In this document: positions 53,349 to 61,508 of the stretch, piece by piece
How positions within the stretch are numbered: the first letter of the stretch is position 1
Layout of the letters: the number at the start of each line of letters is the position of its first letter
NCBI RefSeq assembly: GCF_013155395.1
Contig: NZ_JABJWC010000006.1
Location: forward strand, 58,681 to 122,680
From: Komagataeibacter melomenusus
GTDB lineage: Bacteria > Pseudomonadota > Alphaproteobacteria > Acetobacterales > Acetobacteraceae
Direction of reading: 5' to 3'
Length of the DNA stretch: 64,000 bases
Translations under genes and position numbers: made by a program
Notes under the pieces: generated by a model
The model's input: only the letters and a program-made list of their open reading frames with translations
Told to the model about the DNA's origin: nothing
Databases searched by the model: none

Positions 53349-53819
53349 TTACTCGTCAGGTGTAGTGGGTACCGACGCACCGGGCGTGGGCGCGCGCACC
53401 AGCCAATAGACAATACCCAGCGACAGCACGGCCGCCGAGAGCGCCAGCAGTTCCATCACATCGACTTCCTTGAGGTCGATGACGATGAACTTGCGCACCG
53501 TGGCCAGCATGCCGATCAGCAGCACCGAGCGCATGCGGATCATGCTGTGCGGCTGCGCATCGGGCAGCACCAGAATGGAATGCTTGAACTCAAGGGCGAT
53601 CAGAACGGTAAAGAACATGCCGAAAATGCCCTGCAGCACTTCGGGGCTGGTCGGGTTCAGCCCCGAGGTCAGCACCATGCGCCCCACCGCCACCACCACG
53701 TGCACAAGCGACGTGCCCGCGATCACCACGATCAGCAGGGTCAGGATGAGCATCACCCCCTCCTCGAACAGGTCGAACAGGCGGGCCATCTGAAAGAAAC
53801 CGGGCAGGCGCTTCATCAT
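53349..53819 (-). CDS. PsiE-family membrane protein (phosphate-starvation-inducible type)
   Basis: 156 residues with four hydrophobic helices (about 18-48, 66-86, 98-112, 122-142). The composition and the FKHSILVLPDAQPHSMIRMR segment fit the PsiE/DUF family. Function of the family is not established. It is the last feature before the 54-kb small-protein region. Confidence 0.72.
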   Translation of the reverse strand: MMKRLPGFFQMARLFDLFEEGVMLILTLLIVVIAGTSLVHVVVAVGRMVLTSGLNPTSPEVLQGIFGMFFTVLIALEFKHSILVLPDAQPHSMIRMRSVLLIGMLATVRKFIVIDLKEVDVMELLALSAAVLSLGIVYWLVRAPTPGASVPTTPDE

Positions 53820-54075
53820 ATGCGGGGCAGTCTCCTGGCTGGGGGCGTGCGGCCGTCATGCCGCGCCATGAAAGGCAGCCCTTGTAACAAGCTTGCGCCG
53901 AACTGTGCAAAACCGTCAGCACGCACCCTGTATCAACCCCCGCCATGTCAAGATTGCGCCGTGGCATCCTGCCATGCAGGGGCGGGGCTGGATGATGACC
54001 CCGCGCCACCCCAAATATGGTTGAACGGACACCGCGCGTGTCCCTGATCTACAACATGACGAACAGGATGCCATC

Positions 54076-54252
54076 ATGAGCAAAGCCGTAGCGACCGGAC
54101 CCGACGCACAGGGCAAATTCTCGCTTGAAATCAGCATCGGCGGCCTGCCCGGCACCATTGCCGGGTTCAGCTCCAAGATGGAAGCGGAGGACTACGCGAC
54201 CTCGCTGCTGCGCCGGGTGAAGGAACTCGCCAAGGCCGACGGCCTGAAGTAA
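54076..54252 (+). CDS. Small hypothetical protein (58 aa)
   Basis: A 58-codon gene with AGGA nine bases before ATG 54076. FSLEISIGGLPGTIAGFSSK is a beta-hairpin-like opening, and LLRRVKELAKADGLK is a C-terminal helix. The sequence looks like a real folded protein and not a shadow. Family not recognised. Confidence 0.6.
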   Translation: MSKAVATGPDAQGKFSLEISIGGLPGTIAGFSSKMEAEDYATSLLRRVKELAKADGLK

Positions 54253-54325
54253 GCAGGCAGGCTGGCCGGGGACGAAGGGTCAGGCCATTCCCCCGGCCCA
54301 CGCCTGACCCCTTGGCAGGAAAGGC

Positions 54326-54400
54326 ATTGGGAAAATCGCGCTTTTTCCAGGCTTGCCGGAAAAAGCTTCAGCCAGGACCGCCTTGCACGAAAAAACAGGA
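54326..54400. repeat. Very degenerate two-hairpin repeat
   Basis: Remains of hairpin A (AAAAAGCTTCA) and of hairpin B (GACCGCCTTGCACG) with loose A tracts. It is the only copy not between convergent genes: it lies between the tandem genes at 54252 and 54522. Confidence 0.35.
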
Positions 54401-54521
54401 CCACGGTTTCCCCACGCCCTTGCATGCGCGTGAAAAGACCGGAACAGTCACCTTAGTGCACTCATATGCGCTCCGCAGGTCCAAAGCCCTGCCCCGCAAT
54501 GACAACAAGGATGACCGCCCC

Positions 54522-54905
54522 ATGAGAAAACTGACCCGATCCCTGTGCGTACTGGCCGTGGCCAGTGGCCTGAGCGCCTGCGTGGATGGCCCGCGCGGCG
54601 GCTATTATGGCGGCTATGGTGGGTATGGCGGCTACGGTTACGGTGGCTATTATAATGGCTATGGCGATTATTATGGCGGCGCGCCGGAATATATAGGCCG
54701 CGGCGGCGGTGGCCCGCGTGGGGGCGGCTTTGGCGGCCCGCGCCGGGGTGGTGGCGGCCCGCCGATGGGTGGCGGACCACGCGGCGATCATGGTGGCGGA
54801 CCGGGCCGTGGACCTGGCGGTGGCGGCCCCGGCGGTGGCGGGCATGGACCCGGTGGCCCGGGCGGCGGCCATGGCTTTGGGGGCGGTGGTGACCATCACC
54901 GCTGA
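54522..54905 (+). CDS. Glycine-rich putative lipoprotein
   Basis: 127 residues. Signal peptide with the lipobox LSAC (about 17-20), then a Tyr/Gly-rich segment (GGYYGGYGGYGGYGYGGYY) and a long Gly/Pro/His tail with repeated GGG. Low-complexity disordered surface lipoprotein. AAGGA lies about ten bases before ATG 54522. A terminator follows ten bases after the stop. Confidence 0.65.
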   Translation: MRKLTRSLCVLAVASGLSACVDGPRGGYYGGYGGYGGYGYGGYYNGYGDYYGGAPEYIGRGGGGPRGGGFGGPRRGGGGPPMGGGPRGDHGGGPGRGPGGGGPGGGGHGPGGPGGGHGFGGGGDHHR

Positions 54906-54915
54906 GCGTGACATG

Positions 54916-54945
54916 GGCTGGCTCCGCGCGGAGCCGGCCTTTTTT
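54916..54945 (+). terminator. Rho-independent terminator
   Basis: Ten-base-pair GC-rich stem (GGCTGGCTCC/GGAGCCGGCC with one wobble), loop GCGC, then six T. It ends the glycine-rich lipoprotein transcript. Confidence 0.85.
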
Positions 54946-54959
54946 AATGGACGGCCTTC

Positions 54960-54997
54960 ATTGAAGCCTGTTGAAGAAAGCTTCACCCGAAAGCATC
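54960..54997. repeat. Partial two-hairpin repeat (hairpin A remnant)
   Basis: ATTGAAGCCTGTTGAAGAAAG, then CTTCACCCGAAAGC. It lies between the convergent glycine-rich lipoprotein and SMR genes, next to a separate terminator. Confidence 0.55.
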
Positions 54998-55329
54998 TAT
55001 CCGTGCTGCCCTGACCCTGACAGCAGGTTCATGACCAGCACGCCGCACACGATCAGGGTCATGCCCGCAATGGCGGCCAGATCGAGCTTCTGCCCCAGCA
55101 CCACGCGGCAGACCAGTGTAACGAGTACCGTGCCAATGCCCGACCAGATGGCATAGGCCACCCCGGTGGGAATCACCCGCAGCGCCAGCGACAGCGCATA
55201 AAACGCCACCCCGTACCCCATCACGGTCACGCATGATGGCCCCGCCCGCGTAAAGCCGTTGGACAGGGTGAGGCAGAACGTGGCCGTCACCTCCGCCACG
55301 ATGGCGATGAGCAGATAGCAATACGCCAC
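54997..55329 (-). CDS. SMR-family multidrug/guanidinium efflux protein (EmrE-like)
   Basis: 110 residues with four membrane helices, the small-multidrug-resistance size. The membrane-embedded Glu is E13 in IVAEVTAT, LSNGFTR follows, and YAIWSGIGTVLVTL near 59-72 is family-typical. Exports cationic compounds against protons as a dimer. Starts with GTG at 55329 behind GGAAG. Confidence 0.9.
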   Translation of the reverse strand: MAYCYLLIAIVAEVTATFCLTLSNGFTRAGPSCVTVMGYGVAFYALSLALRVIPTGVAYAIWSGIGTVLVTLVCRVVLGQKLDLAAIAGMTLIVCGVLVMNLLSGSGQHG

Positions 55330-55332
55330 CGC

Positions 55333-55536
55333 TCACTTCCCTGCGGGTGGCGTGGGGCGCGGGGGCAGGCCGCGCAGGCGGGTGCGTGGCGCACGCGGCG
55401 GCGGGGGTGTGTCATCGCGAATCGCCACGGCATCCTGCCCTCTGGCCTGGAGCGCTGCGGCAAAGCGCTGCACATGCGTCCACTGCGCGCCTGCATAGAG
55501 TTCACGCCCGTCCAGCATCACACGATGTCGTCTCAC
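55333..55536 (-). CDS. Small hypothetical protein upstream of the SMR gene
   Basis: About 67 residues from GTG 55536 (AGGATC eight bases upstream) or 61 from the internal ATG 55518. The core MLDGRELYAGAQWTHVQRFA is compact, then a Pro/Arg-rich tail. It ends three bases before the SMR start and is probably co-transcribed. No family. Confidence 0.5.
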   Translation of the reverse strand: MRRHRVMLDGRELYAGAQWTHVQRFAAALQARGQDAVAIRDDTPPPPRAPRTRLRGLPPRPTPPAGK

Positions 55537-55857
55537 GCCCTGATCCTGTCCTGTTTCGTTCTCCCTTACAGATGGGGATGACGGCCACAAGGCGCAACAG
55601 CGGCATAAAATGCGACCATTTTTCAGGAAACCTTCGCTTTTGCGAAACGATTCATGTATGAAGAGGATAGGAGGTATGATCCATGAGCAACTCTGCACGT
55701 ATGATCGCCCATCTGCTGATTACGGTCCGGCTGAGCACGCGTAATCGGCCCTCTCCCACGGTTTCCCAGCCCGCGAAGGACTGATCCTCCTCTCCCGCGC
55801 GGCGGGGCGCGCCAGCAGGCAGGCAGGGCCGTGTCATGTTATGACACAATATGTCCG
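55537..55857. other. Intergenic with hairpin and a possible leader peptide
   Basis: About 320 bases between two minus-strand genes. A perfect hairpin TTCGCTTTTGCGAA lies at 55633-55646. A plus-strand frame of 33 codons at 55683-55784 follows a strong GGAGG (55670-55674). Nothing else is visible. Confidence 0.4.
55683..55784 (+). CDS. Possible 33-aa peptide
   Basis: ATG 55683 is eight bases after GGAGG. The peptide starts MSNSARMIAHLLITVRLSTR and ends at TGA 55782-55784. The only support is the ribosome site. It could be a small hydrophobic peptide or chance. Confidence 0.25.
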   Translation: MSNSARMIAHLLITVRLSTRNRPSPTVSQPAKD

Positions 55858-56940
55858 TCATGCCTTCCTGCGCGCCCGCGCCAGCCGGGCGGCGAAGGCT
55901 GGCAGTTCATCGTGATGGAGCAGGAACACATTGTTGGACCGCGCCAGTTGCCGGGCCGGAATCGTGTAATCCGCATTCGAGACCACGGCCGCCACATCGG
56001 CATGGTAATGCAGGCGGGCAGCGGCAATCTGCTGCACGGCCTCGTTGCCCACGGCGTTGCGGTACAGCTTGCACTGCACCACCAGCCGCACATGGCCATG
56101 CACGGCAATGACATCCGCCCCCTGGTCACCACCCGGCGGGGTGGCGCGGGCCTCCCAGCCGCAGCCCCGCAGGCGGTCGGCGCAGTACCGCTCATAGGCG
56201 ATGGGGTCCATGTCGGGGGAAAAGCCATCCGCCGCAACGCTGCCGCTCGGGGCCTGACGCGCAACCTGATCGATCAGCGCCAGCACGCGCGGGGCGAGCG
56301 CAGGCCATGTGGCCGCCAGCCCTTTGCCGCGCAGGGCGGGTGCTATGATCGTCTTGACGAATTCCGCCTGCTCGCGCTCCCACTTCGTGGTGCGCTCCAC
56401 CCCATAACTGTTGAACTGCACCAGCTGGCGGCGGCGGATGCGCAGGGCCTCGGCATGGCGGCGCACCAGTTGCCCGCACAGCCGCCATGCCCGCCTGCGC
56501 CGCCACCATCGCCCGCCATGGCGCAGCACGGGCCACAGCCCCATCGCCACGCCACCCGCCAGCACAAGCCGCCACACCCCCGGTGGCAGCGTGGCGGTCG
56601 TGGCACCGGCCACGCTCACGGCACTGGCGGCAAAATACAGCGGCGCCTCCCCCCGCCGCGCGGGCAGGGCGCGCAACCGCGCCACGGTTTCTTCATCGCG
56701 CAGGCCCAATAATTGCCACGTTCGCGCCCCGTCAACACGCTGGCAATGCAGTTGGGCCAACGCCTGCGCGTAAGACGCAGCCGGCAGGGAAGGCGGCAGT
56801 TCCCCCACCCGGCGCAGGTTGGCAGCCTGCGTGCAGCCTATGGCGGCAGGGGCGACCTGATAGGCGGCGGGCGCTGCCAGCACAGGCGCGGGGGCCAGTA
56901 AAAGCCACAAGCCCAACCATGGCGTCATGCCTGCCCGCAT
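55858..56940 (-). CDS. Membrane-anchored Mrr-like restriction endonuclease fold protein
   Basis: 360 residues. An apparent signal sequence/first helix (LGLWLLLAPAPVLAAP), a second hydrophobic helix near 125 (RLVLAGGVAMGLWPVL), a basic Arg-rich stretch and a C-terminal domain of about 110 residues with the PD-(D/E)XK core: GGDQGADVIAVHGHVRLVVQ and QCKLYRN. This is the restriction-endonuclease-type-IV/Mrr family. The first helix places the middle part outside the cell and the nuclease inside, if both helices span the membrane. AGGA lies seven bases before ATG 56940. Whether it cuts modified DNA is unknown. Confidence 0.82.
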   Translation of the reverse strand: MRAGMTPWLGLWLLLAPAPVLAAPAAYQVAPAAIGCTQAANLRRVGELPPSLPAASYAQALAQLHCQRVDGARTWQLLGLRDEETVARLRALPARRGEAPLYFAASAVSVAGATTATLPPGVWRLVLAGGVAMGLWPVLRHGGRWWRRRRAWRLCGQLVRRHAEALRIRRRQLVQFNSYGVERTTKWEREQAEFVKTIIAPALRGKGLAATWPALAPRVLALIDQVARQAPSGSVAADGFSPDMDPIAYERYCADRLRGCGWEARATPPGGDQGADVIAVHGHVRLVVQCKLYRNAVGNEAVQQIAAARLHYHADVAAVVSNADYTIPARQLARSNNVFLLHHDELPAFAARLARARRKA

Positions 56941-57054
56941 TGATGTTCCTGCTCCCCCGCCTTCCTGGCGCAACCAGTCTAAAACATGAGAACAAAATAA
57001 GAAAGTAGAGAAATGCCAGTGCCTTCGCACAGGGCCGGGGCCTATCATGCCCGC

Positions 57055-57654
57055 ATGCGACTCTGCTTTATCGGTGACAGCTACGTTACGGGAACGGGCG
57101 ATGAAACCTGCCAGGGCTGGGCTGGCCGACTGTGCGCGCGCGAGCGGCAGGCCGGGCATGATCTCACCCTCTACAACCTTGGCGTGAGGGGCCAGACCAG
57201 CCATGACATCGCGCTGCGCTGGCAGGCTGAAGCACAGGCACGGCTGCACGGGCGCGCTGATGGCGGCATAATCCTGTCCTTCGGGGCCAATGATGCCAGG
57301 GCTGACGCATCGGGCCAGCCCCGGCTGGCGCTACAGGACAGCCTGCGCGCCACCGAACGGGTCCTGCGCCGCGCCCGCGCCAGATGGCCAACCCTGATGG
57401 TAGGTCCCCCGCCCGTGGGGCGGCCCGGCCCAGACCTGCGCACCCGCGTGCTGGAGCAGGCCATGGCGGCCTTGTGCGACCGGGCTGGCGTGCCCTTCCT
57501 GTCCGTGTGGGCACCGCTGCTGGACTGTGCCGCATGGTGTGACGGAATTGCACAGGGCGACGGGCTGCATCCCGGCGGGGCGGGTTACGCCATGCTGGCC
57601 CGGCTGGTGCAGGACTGGCCCGCCTGGCGCAACCTGATGGCCACGTCACATTAG
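57055..57654 (+). CDS. SGNH/GDSL-family hydrolase
   Basis: 199 residues with the serine-hydrolase blocks: GDSYVTGTGD near 7-16 (nucleophile Ser), LGVRGQTSHDI (Gly), FGANDARAD (Asn) and GDGLHPGGAGY (Asp-His). All catalytic positions of an SGNH lipase/esterase are visible. Cytoplasmic, no signal peptide. Start is probably ATG 57055, since the earlier ATG 57013 adds 14 residues that look unrelated. Substrate unknown. Confidence 0.87.
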   Translation: MRLCFIGDSYVTGTGDETCQGWAGRLCARERQAGHDLTLYNLGVRGQTSHDIALRWQAEAQARLHGRADGGIILSFGANDARADASGQPRLALQDSLRATERVLRRARARWPTLMVGPPPVGRPGPDLRTRVLEQAMAALCDRAGVPFLSVWAPLLDCAAWCDGIAQGDGLHPGGAGYAMLARLVQDWPAWRNLMATSH

Positions 57655-57749
57655 GAACGCACTTCCGTTCCCCTTGGCAGGAACGGGCATTATGGCCACA
57701 TAAGGCGCGCAGCCCCGTGCCGCGCTTTTTCGAATGAAGGCATACAGAC

Positions 57750-58145
57750 ATGAACAAGATCTTCACCTGTGCCCTGCTGGGCGCGCTGGCCGTGGCCTGC
57801 GCCCCCGCCGCCCGCGCCGACGTGCCCGAGGCGGAACTGAACTCGCTCTACATCCGCCCCGAGGTGCAGCTTGCAGCCCCTGCGCTGACATTCCCCAACT
57901 ATCCGGTGGTGGATGCCTGCACCACCGAGTTTGGTGATGACGTGACCAATGCCTGCGTCACGGCGGAAAAGGAGCGCGCCCTGGTGCTGCAACCCGCATG
58001 GGAGGAATACAAGGACAGCGACAAGATCGCCTGCCAGGAGGAAGTGACCCATATCCGCCACATCCTGCTCTATCGTGACCTGGCCTACTGCCTGGACAAG
58101 CGCCGCTATGACGCCTGGCGCAAGGACCACCCCGACGGCAAGTAG
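57750..58145 (+). CDS. Hypothetical secreted protein
   Basis: 131 residues with a signal peptide (MNKIFTCALLGALAVACAPA then ARA-D). The mature part contains four Cys (ACTTEF, NACVTA, IACQEE, AYCLDK), which may form two disulfides, and a helical C-terminus. No family recognised. Confidence 0.65.
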   Translation: MNKIFTCALLGALAVACAPAARADVPEAELNSLYIRPEVQLAAPALTFPNYPVVDACTTEFGDDVTNACVTAEKERALVLQPAWEEYKDSDKIACQEEVTHIRHILLYRDLAYCLDKRRYDAWRKDHPDGK

Positions 58146-58161
58146 GATCCTGAAAAAAAAT

Positions 58162-58240
58162 AAAAGTTTCCGGATGCCGCCTTTTTTCAAAAAGGCGGCG
58201 TTCTTCTGACGCTTCTTGAAAAAAGCCTCACCAGAAACTT
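58162..58240 (-). repeat. Two-hairpin intergenic repeat, full copy 5
   Basis: AAAAGTTTCCGGATGCC, hairpin B GCCGCCTTTTTTCAAAAAGG, then hairpin A slightly decayed (GCTTCTTGAAAAAAGCC), ending ACCAGAAACTT. It is between the convergent secreted-protein and phosphotransferase genes. Confidence 0.87.
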
Positions 58241-58295
58241 CCTTATGATTTGTGGATGTTTTCCAGGGTGACTTTATCACACAGTCTCTAAACGG

Positions 58296-59951
58296 TTAAT
58301 CGCGCGCGATATGACAGCTCTGGTCGTCATGGCTGTGGTCGTAATCCACGTTCTGGTTGGCGGCACTATCGCCATGCACGATCCGGCGCGGGCGGGCGGG
58401 GTCCGCTGACAGCACCGACAGGCCGCGATCCAGCCCCGCATAGGCCAGCCCCGCCGCGTCAAGCACGCTGGCGGGCATGCTGGCCAGCGTAAAGGGCGCA
58501 TGCACGTTGGCGCGCGCGGCCTGCATGGCCGGGGCGTGGGTAGCCTGCCAGGCGGGCGAGGCCCAGAAATAGAGCGGCACCTCATAGGCCGCGCGTACAT
58601 CGCCATGTGCCGGGATGCCTGCCGTGCATTCATTCACCCGCACCCCATGATCGGGCACGTAGAACAGGGCCGATTCGCCCCCATGCGCCTGCAGGCTGGC
58701 CTGCACATGGGCAAGGATATGATCGGTATAGGCAATGCTGTTGTCATAGGCGCTGCCCAGATGGGCAAAGCCTGGCGGCGCACGGTCCGCCGCGTTCTCA
58801 TGGCTGCCAAACAGGTGCAGCACGATCAGCACCGGCCCCTTCGCCCCGGCAACGGCGTGGTCGAACACCGGCAGCATCCGCTCATCAAGCACGGGCCGAC
58901 TCATCACGCCACCCTGCACGGTGGTGTAGGCGATATGGTGCGCCTGCTCCGAATACGCGCCGATCACGCTGTCATACGGGCCAAGGCGGGGGTGGTTGCT
59001 GATCCACCACGTATCGAACCCCGCCGCGTTGAACACCGAGACAAGGTCATGCCCCGGCACCGCGCCCGGCCGCAGCCGGTCATAGCCCGACAAAATGACC
59101 GGTACCGCCCCCACCGTGTAGTCAAACGGCGTGACCACGTTGTCAAAGCGCAGCAGGCCGGGCAGGCGGTCCATTTCCGGCGTGGTGGGCAGGGCGTAGC
59201 CAAAGCCGTGATGGTGGTCGCGGCGCGCGCTCTCGCCAATGACCAGCACGATCACCTGCCGCGCATCGGGTGCGGGCGGGTTTACAAACGCAACCGGCTC
59301 GTGGCTGATGCGCCGCGCCATGGCGGTCACGCGCCACGTCTCGCGCCTTGCCGCGGCATAGCCGGTCAGCAGGCTCCACGGCCAGGCGCGGTCAAAGCGG
59401 GCATGAATGGCCACCAGCGGGTTCTCCGTGCCCGCGCGGGTGGGCGGCAGGGTCTGCCACAGCCGTATGACCGGCACCACCGTCAGCGCCACCAGCACCG
59501 CCACCGCGCCCAGGCGGCACCGGGCGGCCCACGGCACCACCGCCCCGCGCGGGCGCGACACGTAAAGGGCGGCCAGCCCCGACCACAGCACCGCCCACGC
59601 GCACAGCCACGGCAGCACCGGGGCGACATAGCCCATCACCACCGGCACCGAGCAGTAGAACAGGATCAGCCAGAGCGGATAGCCCGGCGGCACCGCGCTG
59701 ACATGGATGTAATACAATGCGCCCGGCAGCAGCACGACGGCAGGCAGCAGGGCTGCCAGCAGCACCCGCCTGCTGTTGAAGACCAGGGCGATCACCCCCC
59801 ACACCATGAGTGCGCGCACAATGCCCTGCAACGCCGTGCAGGCAGGCAGCAGCGCCAGTACGCCCATCACCCCCAGCAGCCCATCGGGCCAGGCCTGCCG
59901 CCATGAGCGTGGCCGGTGCAGAAACCTGCGCGGGGGAGGAAGCCTGTTCAT
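58296..59951 (-). CDS. Sulfatase-fold membrane phosphoethanolamine transferase-like protein
   Basis: 551 residues: five membrane helices (to about 190), then a periplasmic alkaline-phosphatase-superfamily domain. The catalytic region [20 protein letters not shown] near 241-260 has Ser in place of the usual Thr nucleophile of EptA-type enzymes. The metal-binding acid/His sets follow (FGSHEN, PDHGVR). Related proteins add phosphoethanolamine to lipid A or periplasmic glucans. ATG 59951 is preceded by GAAGG. A longer frame lacks a ribosome site. The substitution may or may not preserve activity. Confidence 0.85.
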   Translation of the reverse strand: MNRLPPPRRFLHRPRSWRQAWPDGLLGVMGVLALLPACTALQGIVRALMVWGVIALVFNSRRVLLAALLPAVVLLPGALYYIHVSAVPPGYPLWLILFYCSVPVVMGYVAPVLPWLCAWAVLWSGLAALYVSRPRGAVVPWAARCRLGAVAVLVALTVVPVIRLWQTLPPTRAGTENPLVAIHARFDRAWPWSLLTGYAAARRETWRVTAMARRISHEPVAFVNPPAPDARQVIVLVIGESARRDHHHGFGYALPTTPEMDRLPGLLRFDNVVTPFDYTVGAVPVILSGYDRLRPGAVPGHDLVSVFNAAGFDTWWISNHPRLGPYDSVIGAYSEQAHHIAYTTVQGGVMSRPVLDERMLPVFDHAVAGAKGPVLIVLHLFGSHENAADRAPPGFAHLGSAYDNSIAYTDHILAHVQASLQAHGGESALFYVPDHGVRVNECTAGIPAHGDVRAAYEVPLYFWASPAWQATHAPAMQAARANVHAPFTLASMPASVLDAAGLAYAGLDRGLSVLSADPARPRRIVHGDSAANQNVDYDHSHDDQSCHIARD

Positions 59952-60181
59952 TGCGCCTTCATGCCACGGGTGCGCACAGGCGGGTAGGCCCGTGCGCAAT
60001 GACGGCAAACCGCCCCGCGCCGCAGGGCTGGCACGTTTGTGAACGAACCGGCACGCGGCAATGCTTTTTATCATCCGGGCACGCGCCTAATAATGCGGGC
60101 CGCCGGGAGGGCCCGCGCAGACGGGCGCCACAAAAAATACTCTTTGAAAAACCAGATTCAACAAAGGCAAACAGACGCACC

Positions 60182-61402
60182 ATGGCAAAGATCAAGGTCA
60201 AGAATCCCGTTGTCGAAATGGATGGCGACGAGATGACCCGCATCATCTGGCATTTCATCCGCGAGCGGCTGATCCTGCCCTATCTCGATATCGACCTGAA
60301 ATATTATGACCTCGGCATCACCCATCGCGACGAAACCGATGACCGCGTGACCGTGGAAGCCGCCGAGGCCGTGCGCCGCTACGGCGTGGGCGTGAAATGC
60401 GCCACCATCACCCCCGATGAGGACCGGGTGAAGGAGTTTGGCCTGAAAAAGATGTGGCGCTCGCCCAACGGCACCATCCGCAACATCCTTGATGGCACCA
60501 TCTTCCGTGAGCCGATCATCTGCACCAACGTGCCGCGCCTCGTGCCGCACTGGACCCAGCCCATCGTGATCGGCCGCCATGCCTATGGCGACATCTACCG
60601 CGCGGCCGAAACGCGCATTCCCGGCCCCGGCAAGGTCACGCTGCGCTACACGCCCACCGATGGCGGCCCCGAGCAGGTGCTTGACGTGCATGACTTCAAG
60701 GGTCCCGGCGTGGCACTGGGCATGCACAATACCCGTGCCTCGATCGAAGGCTTTGCCCGCGCCTCGCTGGCCTATGGGCGCGACCGGAAGCTGCCGGTCT
60801 ACCTGTCCACCAAGAACACCATCCTCAAGGCCTATGACGGCATGTTCAAGGATGTGTTCCAGGAAGTCTACGAGCGTGAATTCAGGGCCGAGTTTGAAAA
60901 GCTGGGCCTGACCTACGAACACCGCCTGATCGATGACATGGTGGCCTGCGCGCTGAAGTGGAAGGGCGGCTATGTCTGGGCGTGCAAGAACTATGATGGC
61001 GACGTAGAAAGCGACATCGTGGCCCAGGGCTTCGGCAGCCTTGGCCTGATGACCTCGGTGCTGCTCAACCCCACGGGCGACGTGGTGGAGGCCGAAGCCG
61101 CCCACGGCACCGTGACCCGCCACTTCCGCGAGCACCAGAAGGGGCGGCCGACCAGCACCAACCCCATCGCCTCGATCTTCGCCTGGACACGCGGCCTGGC
61201 CTATCGCGGCAAGTTCGATAATACGCCCGATGTCACCCACTTCGCCCACACGCTCGAGCGCGTGTGCATCGAGACGGTGGAAGGCGGGCAGATGACCAAG
61301 GACCTCGCCCTGCTCGTGGGCAAGGACACGAAATGGCTCGATACCCAGCCTTTCCTTGACGTGCTGGACAAGAAACTCGGCGCAGCACTGGCCAAAGCAT
61401 AA
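60182..61402 (+). CDS. icd: NADP-dependent isocitrate dehydrogenase, eukaryote-type
   Basis: 406-residue homodimeric enzyme of subfamily II, oxidising isocitrate to 2-oxoglutarate with NADP in the cytoplasm. [18 protein letters not shown] near 13-30, [19 protein letters not shown] near 94-112 (substrate site), [20 protein letters not shown] near 266-285 (metal Asp residues) and [17 protein letters not shown] near 306-322, all typical. Starts at ATG 60182, with AAAGG about 12 bases upstream. It is followed by a full repeat copy. TCA cycles in acetic acid bacteria are often incomplete, but this is a complete gene. Confidence 0.96.
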   Translation: MAKIKVKNPVVEMDGDEMTRIIWHFIRERLILPYLDIDLKYYDLGITHRDETDDRVTVEAAEAVRRYGVGVKCATITPDEDRVKEFGLKKMWRSPNGTIRNILDGTIFREPIICTNVPRLVPHWTQPIVIGRHAYGDIYRAAETRIPGPGKVTLRYTPTDGGPEQVLDVHDFKGPGVALGMHNTRASIEGFARASLAYGRDRKLPVYLSTKNTILKAYDGMFKDVFQEVYEREFRAEFEKLGLTYEHRLIDDMVACALKWKGGYVWACKNYDGDVESDIVAQGFGSLGLMTSVLLNPTGDVVEAEAAHGTVTRHFREHQKGRPTSTNPIASIFAWTRGLAYRGKFDNTPDVTHFAHTLERVCIETVEGGQMTKDLALLVGKDTKWLDTQPFLDVLDKKLGAALAKA

Positions 61403-61407
61403 AACAG

Positions 61408-61486
61408 AAGTTTTCGGGTGCCGCCTTTTTTCAAAAAGGCGGCATTCTTTTGAAGCTTTTTGAAAAAAGCATCACCAAAAACTTTT
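61408..61486 (-). repeat. Two-hairpin intergenic repeat, full copy 6
   Basis: AGAAGTTTTCGGGTGCC, hairpin B GCCGCCTTTTTTCAAAAAGG, hairpin A GAAGCTTTTTGAAAAAAGC, ending ATCACCAAAAACTTTT. Best-preserved with copy 3. Between the convergent icd and symporter genes. Confidence 0.88.
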
Positions 61487-61508
61487 CAGATTTATAGTCA
61501 GGGGCCGG

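Noticed and set aside
58500..59906. 468-codon plus-strand frame opposite the phosphotransferase
   Set aside because: His/Arg/Gln-rich low-information shadow with no ribosome site.
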